Source: Anaerolineales bacterium (GTDB lineage Bacteria; Chloroflexota; Anaerolineae; Anaerolineales; UBA6663). From it: 64,000 nucleotides of DNA. The translations under genes were made by a program, and so were the position numbers. The stretch is from assembly GCA_020850595.1 (NCBI GenBank), contig JADZEK010000154.1, positions 1-64,000 on the forward strand, written 5' to 3'. Below, piece by piece: positions 24,768 through 33,323 of the stretch (position 1 is the stretch's first letter; every line of letters begins with the position of its first letter). The notes beneath the pieces were generated by a model that saw only the letters and a program-made list of their open reading frames with translations, ran no database searches and had not been told where the DNA came from.

Positions 24768-25778
24768 ATGGCCCTGTCGCTCAAACCCGCGCTGCTCGAA
24801 AACGCCACCGACCCATCGAAGATCCAAAAGCTGATGAAGGCCGACCTGAAGGCCAGCGTCGGCAAGAAGAACCTTAAGTTCGTCGTGGCCAAGAACTGCC
24901 AGATCGGCCCCAAAGCCATCAGCCTGTTCATCATCACCCCCACGCCCAACCTGTACGAGACGGTGCTCAAGACCAAGTATCCCAAGGCCATTCGCGCCAA
25001 GGGCACCTGCGACATCCTCAAGGGCGACGGCGGCAAGTTCAACGTGACCATCCGCACCGCGGTCGGGCCGATCCAGCCGCAGGCCGTGGCCCTGTTGGTC
25101 AAGCCGGCGGTCGTGAGCGACTCGAGCATCCAGGCGGTTTACACGCCGCCCTCGGCCAAGCCGGAGGGCGTGCCCGAGTGGGCCAAGCAGGAGTACCGCC
25201 GCGACGCCAAGCGCATCCTGATGGCGAGCATGACGACCGACGGCAAGATCGGCAGCGTCTACTTCAGCGACGGCCGCATCCGCACCACGCACGGGGCCGG
25301 CCCAGAGAAGGAAGGGCACGGCGGCCAGACGACCGTGCAGTTCAACGTGGACGAGAAGGCGGCGCTGGCGGTGTTCAAGAAGGAATACCCCAAGCTGTAC
25401 GCCTCGGACGATATGTGGGACCACTTTGACCAGTGGCTGGTCAAGAAACTCAAGAACGTGAACGTCAAGAGCGCGCCGAGCTGGGCCAAGGTGATCGTCA
25501 CGCCCGAAAAGGCGCAGAGCAAGCCCTCCGATGACGTGAAGCTGTTCGAGATCTTCAAGAACATCAACGGCAAGGTGGAGAGCTGGCACCCCTCGCGCGG
25601 CACGGCCGTGAAGTTTGTGACGGACAAGCAGACGGTGGCGGTGCTGGAGGCTGCGATCAAGCACATCAACCAGCAGAAGCTGACCGACCCGAACGCGCGC
25701 AACGTGGCCTTCTACGCGTTCGTGAAGTCACGGCTGCCCAGCTTCGTGCAGTACATGCGCGAGCCAAAAGACGTGTAG
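24768..25778 (+). CDS. Lysine-rich soluble orphan protein
   Basis: A 336-residue cytoplasmic protein unusually rich in lysine for this Arg-rich genome (KIQKLMKADLKASVGKKNLK at the N-terminus; many K doublets throughout). No signal peptide or membrane segment. The middle has a strand-rich piece (KIGSVYFSDGRIRTTHG ... TTVQFNVDEKAALAVFKKEYPKLY) and a central basic segment (EWAKQEYRRDAKRILMASM). AAGGA precedes the start. It has its own promoter and terminator, so it is an independent transcription unit. The highly favoured codons (AAG, GTG, GCC) suggest good expression. I do not recognise a family. Confidence 0.75.
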   Translation: MALSLKPALLENATDPSKIQKLMKADLKASVGKKNLKFVVAKNCQIGPKAISLFIITPTPNLYETVLKTKYPKAIRAKGTCDILKGDGGKFNVTIRTAVGPIQPQAVALLVKPAVVSDSSIQAVYTPPSAKPEGVPEWAKQEYRRDAKRILMASMTTDGKIGSVYFSDGRIRTTHGAGPEKEGHGGQTTVQFNVDEKAALAVFKKEYPKLYASDDMWDHFDQWLVKKLKNVNVKSAPSWAKVIVTPEKAQSKPSDDVKLFEIFKNINGKVESWHPSRGTAVKFVTDKQTVAVLEAAIKHINQQKLTDPNARNVAFYAFVKSRLPSFVQYMREPKDV

Positions 25779-25803
25779 CGCCCGCCGCACCGCGCTTGAC
25801 GCA

Positions 25804-25838
25804 ACCGGCCCCGAGCTAAACTCGGGGCCGGTCTATTT
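25804..25838 (+). terminator. Intrinsic terminator of the lysine-rich orphan
   Basis: ACCGGCCCCGAG (25804-25815) and CTCGGGGCCGGT (25821-25832) form a perfect 12-bp stem with a 5-nt loop, followed by CTATTT. Confidence 0.85.
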
Positions 25839-25857
25839 CGGCGCCCGGCCGGGGCGG

Positions 25858-25863
25858 TATAAT
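25858..25863 (+). promoter_or_regulatory. -10 box, near-leaderless start
   Basis: TATAAT ends nine bases before the ATG at 25873; there is no Shine-Dalgarno sequence between them. Confidence 0.55.
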
Positions 25864-25872
25864 CGCCCCCGC

Positions 25873-26628
25873 ATGACCGACGCCCCGGCTTCTCACAGCG
25901 ACAAGGCCGCGCTGCGCGGCGAGCCATCCTATGTGTGGCGCGCCGGGCAGACCCGCCGCCTAGGCATGATCCGCGCCGCCGCGCCGCGGCTGGGCCAGCC
26001 GGGCGCGCGCGTGCTCGAGAACGGCTGTGGCGTGGGGGCCTACCTCGGGCCGCTGCGCCAGTTCACCCCGCACGTTTTCGGGCTGGAGTATGAGTTCGAG
26101 CGCGTGGCGCAGGCCGCCGCGGCCAACCCGCCGCCGCTGGTTGTGTGCGCGGCGGGCGAGGCGCTGCCGTACCCGGCCAACACCTTCGATGTGATGCTGT
26201 CGAACGAGGTGCTCGAGCACGTGCAGGACGACCGCGCCGCCGCGGCCGAGATGGTGCGCGCCCTACACCCCGGCGGGCGGGCGGTGGTCTTTTGCCCCAA
26301 CCGCTGGTACCCGGTGGAGACGCACGGCATCTACTGGCGCGGGCGCTACATCTTCGGCAACATCCCGCTGGTGAACTACCTGCCTGACGCGCTGCGCAAC
26401 CGCTTCGCGCCGCACGTGCGCGCCTACACCGGGCGCGGGCTGCGCCGGCTGTTCGCGGGGCTGCCGGTGCGCATCGTCACCCACACGCGCATCTTCGGCG
26501 GCTACGACAACCTCATCCGGCGCTTCGGGCCGTTGGGCAGGCTGCTGCGCGCCACGCTCTACCTCGCCGAGCGCACTCCCCTCAATGTACTGGGCCTCTC
26601 GCACCTGCTGGTGGTCGAGAAGGTCTAA
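25873..26628 (+). CDS. Class I SAM-dependent methyltransferase
   Basis: A 251-residue type-11 methyltransferase: motif I VLENGCGVGAYLGPL (Asn replaces the common Asp/Glu-adjacent residue), motif II FGLEYEFERV, motif IV ANTFDVMLSNEVLEHVQDD and motif VI LHPGGRAVVFCPNRWYPVE. The C-terminal 80 residues are basic and hydrophobic and may contact a membrane lipid or sugar-lipid substrate, as in methyltransferases acting on lipid-linked glycans; this is inference. It is followed, convergently, by the big minus-strand operon. Confidence 0.88.
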   Translation: MTDAPASHSDKAALRGEPSYVWRAGQTRRLGMIRAAAPRLGQPGARVLENGCGVGAYLGPLRQFTPHVFGLEYEFERVAQAAAANPPPLVVCAAGEALPYPANTFDVMLSNEVLEHVQDDRAAAAEMVRALHPGGRAVVFCPNRWYPVETHGIYWRGRYIFGNIPLVNYLPDALRNRFAPHVRAYTGRGLRRLFAGLPVRIVTHTRIFGGYDNLIRRFGPLGRLLRATLYLAERTPLNVLGLSHLLVVEKV

Positions 26629-26645
26629 GCCTCCCCCCGCTGCGC

Positions 26646-27653
26646 TTACCGGCTCACATCTTCCTGCGCCCACTGCGGCGGCTGCCGCTTCTCCAGCAGC
26701 TCGGCGAAAGTTTCAGTCAGGCCTTCGCGCAGGTCGCGCGGGGCGTAGCCCAACTCGCGCCGGGCCTTGGCGTTCGTGCCCAGGTAGGTAACGCCCGCCA
26801 GCACGCGCAACGACTCGCTGTTGTAGGTGCCCTCAATGGGCACGACCTTCTCCAGCAGGCCCATGAGCGCGGCGGCGGCGCGCAGCAGGCCGGGCGGGGC
26901 GTGCAGGCGCGGGGCGGGCACGCCGGTGATGGCCTCGGCGGTCTGGAAGAAATCAATCAGTGTGTGCGCGGGGCCGGCGATGATGTAGCTCTGGCCGGCG
27001 TGCCCCTGTTCCAGGGCCAGCAGGTGGGCACGCGCTACGTCGTCCACGTGGGCGAACGTGAGCGCGGTGCCGCTGGGCAACAGCGGCAAGCGCCGCTGGA
27101 GGTACTGCCGCAGCGACTCGCCCAGGCTGCTGGTGTCGCCGGGGCCGTAGATACCGCCCGGCATGACGATGACGAGCGGCAGCCCGGCGTGGCTGAACTC
27201 CCGCGCCAGGTCGTGCGCGGCGGCCTTGGTGCGGTCGTATTCGCTGAGGTGCCGCCCGTGGAAGTGGTAGCTCTCATCCGCCACTGCGCCGTGCGTGTCG
27301 GAGTTGACGGCCAGGGTGCTGGTGTAGACGCCCTTGGGGATGCCCAGGTCGCGCATGGCGGTGAGCACGTGGCGCGTGCCCTCCACGTTCACCCGTTGCC
27401 CGGGGCGCTTGTCGCGCTGGCCGATCTTGTACCAGCCCGCGATGTGGAAGACGCCATCCACGCCGCGCATGCCCGCAGGCAGGCTGGCTGGGTCGGTCAC
27501 GTCTCCAGGGAAGAGCTGGACGCCTAGCGCGGCCAGCGCGGCGGCCGCGGCCGGTTGGCGCACCAGGGCGTTCACGGCGTGCCCCTCGGCGCGCAGCAGC
27601 CGCGCCACGCGCCCGCCTACGAACCCCGTTGCTCCGGTGACAAAGTACTTCAT
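26646..27653 (-). CDS. NAD(P)-dependent reductase/epimerase, extended SDR
   Basis: A 335-residue extended SDR of the dihydroflavonol-4-reductase / 3beta-HSD type: Rossmann motif GATGFVGG (residues 7-14), GVDGVFHIAGWY, Ser-containing TSTLAVN, catalytic YDRTK (Y..xK) and VIVMPGGIYGPGD. It probably reduces or oxidises a hydroxy/keto group of a small or acyl substrate. It is the last gene of the eleven-gene minus-strand cluster, 58 bp after the alpha/beta hydrolase, so it may be transcribed with it. It is a second SDR of the same general kind as the gene at 36555, which suggests two redox steps. Confidence 0.88.
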   Translation of the reverse strand: MKYFVTGATGFVGGRVARLLRAEGHAVNALVRQPAAAAALAALGVQLFPGDVTDPASLPAGMRGVDGVFHIAGWYKIGQRDKRPGQRVNVEGTRHVLTAMRDLGIPKGVYTSTLAVNSDTHGAVADESYHFHGRHLSEYDRTKAAAHDLAREFSHAGLPLVIVMPGGIYGPGDTSSLGESLRQYLQRRLPLLPSGTALTFAHVDDVARAHLLALEQGHAGQSYIIAGPAHTLIDFFQTAEAITGVPAPRLHAPPGLLRAAAALMGLLEKVVPIEGTYNSESLRVLAGVTYLGTNAKARRELGYAPRDLREGLTETFAELLEKRQPPQWAQEDVSR

Positions 27654-27711
27654 CGCTCACCTGCCTTTCGCGGGCGGCGCGGTCCGCCCCATTGATTCTA
27701 CGCGCCGCCGA

Positions 27712-28863
27712 TTACGCCGCCGCGAAGGCCACCTCGGGGTGTGCCGGATCAGGCCCAGCCAGCAGTGGGGCCGGCGCGCCGCGCAGTTCGCGCTCGAAGA
27801 AGGCCAGCGCGTAGGCGTTCAGGGCCTGCAAGTAGCGGTAGACGTTGCCCGAGTCGAAGTCGGCCAACTGCGCCAGGATGGGGAACCACAGCGCCACGCC
27901 GGTGAAGTGCAGCGACCGCGCCCCCAGCAGCGTCAGGCTCAGCGCCCCGGGCGGCGTGGGCGCGGCGGGGCTGCGCCCGAGCATGAGCGCGGGCTGGCTG
28001 AGGACCGGGGCGGCGGTCTCGCCCACGCCCGCGGCCCAGCGACCGTCGAGCGCGGCCACGGCCTGCACGCGCGGGTCGGCGGCGGCCAGGGCCAGCGCGG
28101 CGCTGCCGCCAAAGCCCACGCCCAGCGCGCCAATCCGTGTCAGCTCGAGTTGCCCGGCCCAGGCGTTGTCGGGGCCGGGGGCGTTGAGGCGCTCCAGGTC
28201 GGCCAGCACGGTCTGCAGGTCGGCGGTCCATAGGGCCAGGCTCTCAGAGGCCAACCGCCCCCACGGGCCGCTCTCGGCGCGCACCTCGGCCAGGCGCGCG
28301 CCGAAAGCGAGCCGAGGGTCGTCAACATCGAGCGCGGCCAACCGGCCGTCGGGGTACACGGCGGCGAGGCTCTCGCCCGGGTGGCTGACGCTGAGCACGA
28401 CGTAGCCGTGGCTGGCGAGGGCTTCCATCAGGTAGCTGCTGCTCACGGCGTTCTCCAGCCCATAGCCGTGTGAAAAGAGCAGCACCGGCCACGGCCCGGC
28501 CGCCAGGGGCGCGCCCGCCCGCGCATGCGTGGTGAGGTGCGTCACCTGGCTGAGCGCCGCGCCGGGCAGACCGTGGTGCTCCACCAGCCGCCGCAGGGTG
28601 TTGGGCAGCATGCCCTGGCGCGCCAGCAGGGTGAAGGGCGGGCGCGGGTAGAGTACGCCGCCCTCTGGGAAGCCGACGGTGCCGCCCAGGCGCGAACCTT
28701 CGGCCGCGGTGGCGGGATACCAGGCGTTGACCAGCAGGGTGCGCCCGCCGTCGGGGCCGGTGGGGCCGAAAGGGTCGGCGCGGCGCGGGTCAACCAGCGG
28801 CCAGGCTTGCGTTCCGACGGGGAGCGGGCCGGCGGGCTTGGGCCAGCCGAATACAGTGCACAT
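27712..28863 (-). CDS. PAF-acetylhydrolase-like alpha/beta hydrolase lacking the nucleophilic Ser
   Basis: A 383-residue alpha/beta-hydrolase similar to platelet-activating-factor acetylhydrolases/dienelactone hydrolases. The oxyanion region WPVLLFSHGYGLENAVSSSYLMEALASHGYVV, Asp273 (AALDG) and His318 (SLHFTG) are in the expected order, but the nucleophile elbow that should read GxSxGG is GVGFGG: codon 28114-28116 is GGC (Gly250), one base from AGC (Ser). The enzyme may therefore be inactive, use another mechanism, or carry a sequencing error. No signal peptide. It lies 12 bp after the ketoacyl synthase in the minus-strand cluster. Confidence 0.82.
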   Translation of the reverse strand: MCTVFGWPKPAGPLPVGTQAWPLVDPRRADPFGPTGPDGGRTLLVNAWYPATAAEGSRLGGTVGFPEGGVLYPRPPFTLLARQGMLPNTLRRLVEHHGLPGAALSQVTHLTTHARAGAPLAAGPWPVLLFSHGYGLENAVSSSYLMEALASHGYVVLSVSHPGESLAAVYPDGRLAALDVDDPRLAFGARLAEVRAESGPWGRLASESLALWTADLQTVLADLERLNAPGPDNAWAGQLELTRIGALGVGFGGSAALALAAADPRVQAVAALDGRWAAGVGETAAPVLSQPALMLGRSPAAPTPPGALSLTLLGARSLHFTGVALWFPILAQLADFDSGNVYRYLQALNAYALAFFERELRGAPAPLLAGPDPAHPEVAFAAA

Positions 28864-28875
28864 GGACGCCTCGCG

Positions 28876-29865
28876 TTAGAAAGTTAAGATCAGGCCGCCG
28901 AGAGACAGCCCCGCGCCGGTGCCGACCAGCAGCAGTTCGTCGCCGCGCTGGACGCGCCCGCCGCGCACGGCCTCGTAGAGGCTGGCCGGGAGCGAGGCGG
29001 CCACGCAGTTGCCCAGGCGGTCGAGCGTCATGACGATCTGGGCAGCGGGCCAGCCGAAGAGCTGCATGGCGCGCAAGCCGGCCTTGCTGGGCTGGTGGGG
29101 CACGACGAGCTTTATGGAACCAAGACCCCGCGAGAGGCCGGGACGCAGCTGTTCGAGGAAGGGCGCGCTGTGGGTCAGGGCCAGGCGCAGCACCTCCGGC
29201 CCGTTCATGTGGAACAGGTTGTCCTCGGGGCGCGTGTCGGGATGGTTGGGGTGGCGGCGCGACCCGGCCCCGCGAATGGCGGTGTGGTCCGCGCCCGCGC
29301 CGTAGGTCTCAAAGCGGGCGGCCGTCACGCCGCAGGCTTCGTCCACCGCCGGGCGCGTGACGACCACCGCCGCCGCGGCGTCGCCGATAAGCGAAGCGCT
29401 CTCCGGCTCTTTAACATTGATGCCCACCGAGCCGATCTCGGCGGTGACGATCAGGATGTTATGATAGCGCCCGGTGGCGAGCAGGTTGGCGCTCAGGTCG
29501 AGCGCGGCCAGGAAGCTGAGACAGGTGGCGTGCACGCTCAGCGCCGCGATACCCGACTCGCCCAGGCCAAGCTGGCGCTGGATGAGCGGGCCGCCGTCGG
29601 GGATGGCCTGCTCGGGCGTGCCGCTGGCGTTGAGGATCAGGTCGAGGTCGGTTAGGGCCAGGCCGGCTTCAGCCACGGCCTCGCGCCCGGCCTGCGCGCC
29701 CATGTATGAGCTAGTTTCGGTGGTGGCCCAGCGCCGCTCGCGCACGCCGCTGCGCCGCTCGATCCACCCGGCGGGCAGGCCGCACAAGGCTTCCACCTCG
29801 CGGCTGGACACCACGCGCTCCGGCAGGTAGCGGCCCAGGCCGATGATTTTCAACGGCAGCGCCAT
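28876..29865 (-). CDS. 3-oxoacyl-ACP synthase III family (FabH/OleA-like)
   Basis: A 329-residue thiolase-fold condensing enzyme. The catalytic triad is visible: Cys115 (SVHATCLSF), His257 (VVPHQPS) and Asn286 (LGNCVAAS). N-terminus ERVVSSREVEALCGLPAGWIERRSGVRERRWA and C-terminus DELLLVGTGAGLSLGGLILTF are typical of KAS III. It condenses an acyl-CoA with malonyl-ACP or a second acyl thioester. Housekeeping FabH usually sits in a fab operon; here it lies in a biosynthetic operon, 1 bp after the GNAT-like gene, so a specialised role is likely. Confidence 0.93.
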   Translation of the reverse strand: MALPLKIIGLGRYLPERVVSSREVEALCGLPAGWIERRSGVRERRWATTETSSYMGAQAGREAVAEAGLALTDLDLILNASGTPEQAIPDGGPLIQRQLGLGESGIAALSVHATCLSFLAALDLSANLLATGRYHNILIVTAEIGSVGINVKEPESASLIGDAAAAVVVTRPAVDEACGVTAARFETYGAGADHTAIRGAGSRRHPNHPDTRPEDNLFHMNGPEVLRLALTHSAPFLEQLRPGLSRGLGSIKLVVPHQPSKAGLRAMQLFGWPAAQIVMTLDRLGNCVAASLPASLYEAVRGGRVQRGDELLLVGTGAGLSLGGLILTF

Positions 29866-29866
29866 A

Positions 29867-31018
29867 TCAGAACCCAGACCTCTGAATGATCGGAACCGCT
29901 ACTTTGTCCATCAGGACGCGCAAGAAGCGCCACGGCCGCCGCCGCCACGCGGGCAGGTGGGCCGTGTAGACGGCATTGTACTCGATGGCCGCCTGCCCGC
30001 CGCGCAGCCGCTTGAAGGGGCCGACGCCGGCGCTGAAATGGACCTGTTTGCCCAGCGCCAGCGCGTCGAGCGAGGTGAGGGCGGTGAGCATGCGATACAG
30101 GCCAAGCTGCTTGGGCAAGGCAGTGTTGTAGCCGAAGAGCGGCGCGGTGATGTGCCCGCCGCGCGTGACGTAGCCCAAGACGGCGTCAATCCGCCCGTCG
30201 CGGGCCAGGGCCTTAATCGTCAGCAGCTTTTCGGCCAGGGCCAGGCGCAGAAAATCGGGCGTGAACTGCGGGTTGTAGCGCGAGTATTTGCGCAAGTAAA
30301 GGTCATCGTAGAGCGTGACGAGGCGTTCGGCGTCGCCGGGTAAAAGGTCGGCGGCGGTGAGCACGCGATAGGGCGTCCGCCGCAAAAGGCGCAAGTCGGC
30401 GCGGAACTCGTCGCGGTGCTGCACCGCGGGCCGGGCCACGTCTTGATAGTAAACCTGGCGGCTGAAGAGCAGCGCCGCGCCGGCCGACTGGAGGGCGCGG
30501 GTGAGGGCCGGCGCGCCGTGCTGATCTACCGAGCGAAAGATCACCGCGCGGTCGGGGAAGGCGGCGGCCAGCGTGGCGATCAGCGCGCGCACGTTCGCGT
30601 CGGTGAGGCCGGCGGGCGGCAGGTTGGTGGAGAGCAGCCAGTTGTTGGCCAGCACGGCGCGGTCGAACTCGGCGCGGCGAAACCAGGCGGCGAGCGGCCG
30701 GAAGAGCAGGCGCAGCAGCGCCTCGACCGACGGGTTCTTAAGCGCGGCGAACTCCTCCTGCCCGTAGGTGATGTAGTGCGTGTACGGCGAGACGACGTAG
30801 CTGTTGGCGGGGTTGAACGCGCCCGCCGTGGCCGGGAGCATGACCTGGTGATCCACGCACAGCACATAGAGGTGCGTGTCGGCGTTGCGAACGTAGCGCG
30901 TGGGACCGTCGCGCAGCAGCGGGGTGAGGTAGCGGCGGGCCTCGGCGCCCTCCGGCGTGGCGGGCCACGCAATCGTGTCCACCTCGGCGGCGGAGTAGAC
31001 CTCCACCGGCGCGCTCAT
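29867..31018 (-). CDS. GNAT-like acyltransferase of the biosynthetic cluster
   Basis: A 383-residue soluble protein with a two-lobed GNAT/FemX-like look: residues ~120-215 include FRSVDQHGAPALTRALQSAGAALLFSRQVYYQD, and the second half has AERLVTLYDDLYLRKYSRYNPQFTPDFLRLALAEKLLTIKALARDGRIDAVLGYVTRGG, a usual GNAT core, then LGLYRMLTALTSLDALALGKQVHFSAGVGPFKRLRGG. The basic C-terminus suggests contact with membrane or anionic substrate. The ATG at 31018 overlaps the stop of the upstream gene (ATGA); the long Arg-rich extension upstream is antisense-type noise. It probably attaches an acyl group to an amine or hydroxyl made by the pathway. Confidence 0.75.
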   Translation of the reverse strand: MSAPVEVYSAAEVDTIAWPATPEGAEARRYLTPLLRDGPTRYVRNADTHLYVLCVDHQVMLPATAGAFNPANSYVVSPYTHYITYGQEEFAALKNPSVEALLRLLFRPLAAWFRRAEFDRAVLANNWLLSTNLPPAGLTDANVRALIATLAAAFPDRAVIFRSVDQHGAPALTRALQSAGAALLFSRQVYYQDVARPAVQHRDEFRADLRLLRRTPYRVLTAADLLPGDAERLVTLYDDLYLRKYSRYNPQFTPDFLRLALAEKLLTIKALARDGRIDAVLGYVTRGGHITAPLFGYNTALPKQLGLYRMLTALTSLDALALGKQVHFSAGVGPFKRLRGGQAAIEYNAVYTAHLPAWRRRPWRFLRVLMDKVAVPIIQRSGF

Positions 31019-32760
31019 GGCGTTGAGCTGAGTTGGGCGGGCAGGGTCGTGGTCGCGCCGATGGGCGGGGGTGTCCAGGGCGCGTAACCTCGCGCCTGCC
31101 AGGTGACCCAGACATAGCCGGGGTCTTCCAGCGCATGCGCGAAGCGAAAGGCGGCGGCGGCGGGGTGGCCGTCGGACCGCTGGGCCAGGATGGTGACTTG
31201 CAGGTCGCCCAAGTCTATCAGCGCGCCGACTGGCAGCGGGTGGGCCGGGCCGCGAAAGACGCCGTCGAAGCCGGTGATGAAACCATCGGCGGGGGTCAGC
31301 GTCAAGGTCGCGGCGTCCGCGCGCGTGACGGTGACCGCGCCGAGGCCGGTGGCGAGGCCGCGCACGCGGGTCGGGGCGGGTAGGCCGTGCTGTTCGCGCA
31401 GCAGCGGCAGGTAGGTGGCGTGGGCGAAGCTGGGCGCGCTGACGACGATGACGGTTTGCGCGGCCAACTCCGGGCCGGCGGGCAGCGCGGCGGCGGCGGG
31501 GGCGAGACCGCCCAACAGCGCGGGGCTGAAGGCCGTGAGCGGCAGCAGCAGCGGCGCCAGGCCTAGGTGGACGACAAGCAGCGTGCCGCGCACGACGCGC
31601 CGCCACGCTTGAGGCGCGGGCGGCGCGTTGAGTCCTTCGGCCAGCAGGCCACACGCGCCCAGCCCGGCAATGAACAGCAGGCGGTTGGCGGGCAGCGCGC
31701 CGCCCGCGGGCAGGGCCGCCGCCAGCAACATGCCCGCGCCCCAGAAGCGCGCCGTGGCGCTGCGGGCGACGACGGGCCAAAGCCAGAGGGCGAGGACCAC
31801 GAGCGCGGTCACAGCAAACAGCCACAAGCCCAACCGGGCCGCGCCGGTCAGGAACGGCGCGACCTCGGCGGGCGGCAACAGCCACTGGCCGAGGAGCAAT
31901 ACTGGGCCGTGCCGGGCGAGGGCGCTCAGAAAGGCCAGGGGTTCGCGGGCCGGATCAACGTAGGTCGTGCCCCACTGGCCGTAGCCCAGCGCAGTATAGG
32001 TCGTGCGCCAGAGTGCGATGACCGCCAGGGCAGGCAGCAGCGCGCGAAGGCGGTTCGTCCAGCGCCCGGTTTCGAGAAACACGGCGGCCGCGAGCCAATA
32101 GCCCAATCCCGCCGCCGCGCCCTCGTTGCTGAGGAGGGCCAGCGCCAGCAGCGCTATGCTGAGCCACACACCCGGCCGCCAACCGTCTCGCCGCCAGCGC
32201 AGATGCGCGATGAGCGCCAGGGTCGCGAACAGCGCCGCCAGCAGGCCATTGCGGTTGGCCAGCCAGGCCGCGCCGAAGCCGTGGGCGTCATCCACGGCGT
32301 AGAGCAGGGCGGCGAGGGCGGCCGAGGCCGGCGCCGGCGGGTGCTGGTCGGCGACAGTGCGGTAAAGCCCGGCGGCGGCGGCGACGAGGAGCGCGAAGTA
32401 GACCAGGCTGTGCGCGTGCATCAGCGCGGGCACGGCGGGCCAGAGGCGGAAGTCGAGCCAATGAGTGAAGGCGGCGGCGGGCCGCCAGAAGGCCACCTGC
32501 GCCGTGGGCAAGGTCCACCACGGGTAGAAGCCGGAATTCATTTGCGCCTGGGCGTGAGCGGCGTCGCCGCCCATGAGGGCGAACAGGCGATTGAGGGCCG
32601 TAGGCGCGGCCGGGGCCGAGGCGCGCAGAGTGGCGAAGAGCAAATCGTCATCTAACTGGCGGCCGGCGGCCAGGGCGGGCAGGGCGAGCGTGACAGCCAA
32701 GAGCGCGGCGAGCCACGGCCCGCGCCGGGCGTGGAGCCGCTTGCTTAGTGAGAAAGCCAT
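31015..32760 (-). CDS. Polytopic GT-C-like membrane protein of the cluster
   Basis: A 581-residue integral membrane protein with about ten helices between residues 15 and 420 and an extracytoplasmic beta-rich C-terminal domain (VRGLATGLGAVTVTRADAATLTLTPADGF ... AFRFAHALEDPGYVWVTWQARGY). The first periplasmic loop has adjacent acidic residues (QLDDDLLF), a feature of GT-C glycosyltransferases that use polyprenyl-phosphate sugars, and FYPWWTLPTAQVAFWRPAAAFTHWLDFRLW resembles this group. Activity cannot be proved from sequence. It overlaps the CDP-alcohol transferase gene by 16 bp and the GNAT-like gene by 4 bp. Confidence 0.75.
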   Translation of the reverse strand: MAFSLSKRLHARRGPWLAALLAVTLALPALAAGRQLDDDLLFATLRASAPAAPTALNRLFALMGGDAAHAQAQMNSGFYPWWTLPTAQVAFWRPAAAFTHWLDFRLWPAVPALMHAHSLVYFALLVAAAAGLYRTVADQHPPAPASAALAALLYAVDDAHGFGAAWLANRNGLLAALFATLALIAHLRWRRDGWRPGVWLSIALLALALLSNEGAAAGLGYWLAAAVFLETGRWTNRLRALLPALAVIALWRTTYTALGYGQWGTTYVDPAREPLAFLSALARHGPVLLLGQWLLPPAEVAPFLTGAARLGLWLFAVTALVVLALWLWPVVARSATARFWGAGMLLAAALPAGGALPANRLLFIAGLGACGLLAEGLNAPPAPQAWRRVVRGTLLVVHLGLAPLLLPLTAFSPALLGGLAPAAAALPAGPELAAQTVIVVSAPSFAHATYLPLLREQHGLPAPTRVRGLATGLGAVTVTRADAATLTLTPADGFITGFDGVFRGPAHPLPVGALIDLGDLQVTILAQRSDGHPAAAAFRFAHALEDPGYVWVTWQARGYAPWTPPPIGATTTLPAQLSSTP

Positions 32761-33323
32761 CGCGCTTTGAGCCAGGGCCAGAGCGACCGCACCTGCTCTG
32801 GGTCCACGGTGGTGTGTGTGAGCAGGATGAGCAGTTCCTCGGCGGCGGCGAAGCAGAAACTGCCCAGCGCCAGGTAGAAAAGCGGCGGGCTGTAGCCGCC
32901 GCTAAAGAGCGCGTGGAGCACAAACACGGCTTGCAGCAAGCCGCCCACTTTGCCCGAATGCAGGTGGAGCGTGGAGACGCGGCCGAACTTGACCCGGCTG
33001 TAGACCAGCAGCGCGGCATACAGGCCGGCGGCGCACAGCAGCAGGGCGGGGTGCGCGCGCCAAATGGCCGGGCGGCGCAGGGCCAGCCAACCCGCGACGG
33101 AGAGGGCCAGGGCCTTGTCCGCCAGCGCGTCGAGGTCGCCCGCGGCGTAGCGCGGGTCGCGGCGGGCCAGCCAGCCATCGAGCATATCGGTGAGGATGGC
33201 GGCAAGCAGGCCGACGGCCAGCCAGAGGTCTTGCGCGGTGAGGGCCAGCGCCCAGAGCGCGGGCAGCGCCAGCAGCCGCAGCCAGGTGAAGGGGTTGGGC
33301 CGCGATCCAGCGATGGATTTCAT
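32745..33323 (-). CDS. CDP-alcohol phosphatidyltransferase family protein
   Basis: A 192-residue membrane protein with about six helices. The CDP-alcohol signature is present as D-x2-DG-x2-AR (DMLDGWLAR) and D-x3-D (DALAD), but the spacing between AR and the second Asp pair is about two residues shorter than usual, and Gly is next to an extra Asp (AAGDLD). The enzymes transfer a phosphoalcohol from a CDP-linked donor to an acceptor alcohol to make a phospholipid head group. N-terminus RPNPFTWLRLLALPALWAL is typical. ATGA overlap with the adenylating enzyme gene fixes the start at 33323; the longer frame upstream is noise. Confidence 0.85.
   Translation of the reverse strand: MKSIAGSRPNPFTWLRLLALPALWALALTAQDLWLAVGLLAAILTDMLDGWLARRDPRYAAGDLDALADKALALSVAGWLALRRPAIWRAHPALLLCAAGLYAALLVYSRVKFGRVSTLHLHSGKVGGLLQAVFVLHALFSGGYSPPLFYLALGSFCFAAAEELLILLTHTTVDPEQVRSLWPWLKARWLSH

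Noticed and set aside
31019-31885. N-terminal extension of the GNAT-like protein as a 672-residue fusion
   Set aside because: The extra part is Arg/Pro/His-rich, lies antisense-in-frame within the GT-C-like gene and the ATGA overlap gives a natural start at 31018.
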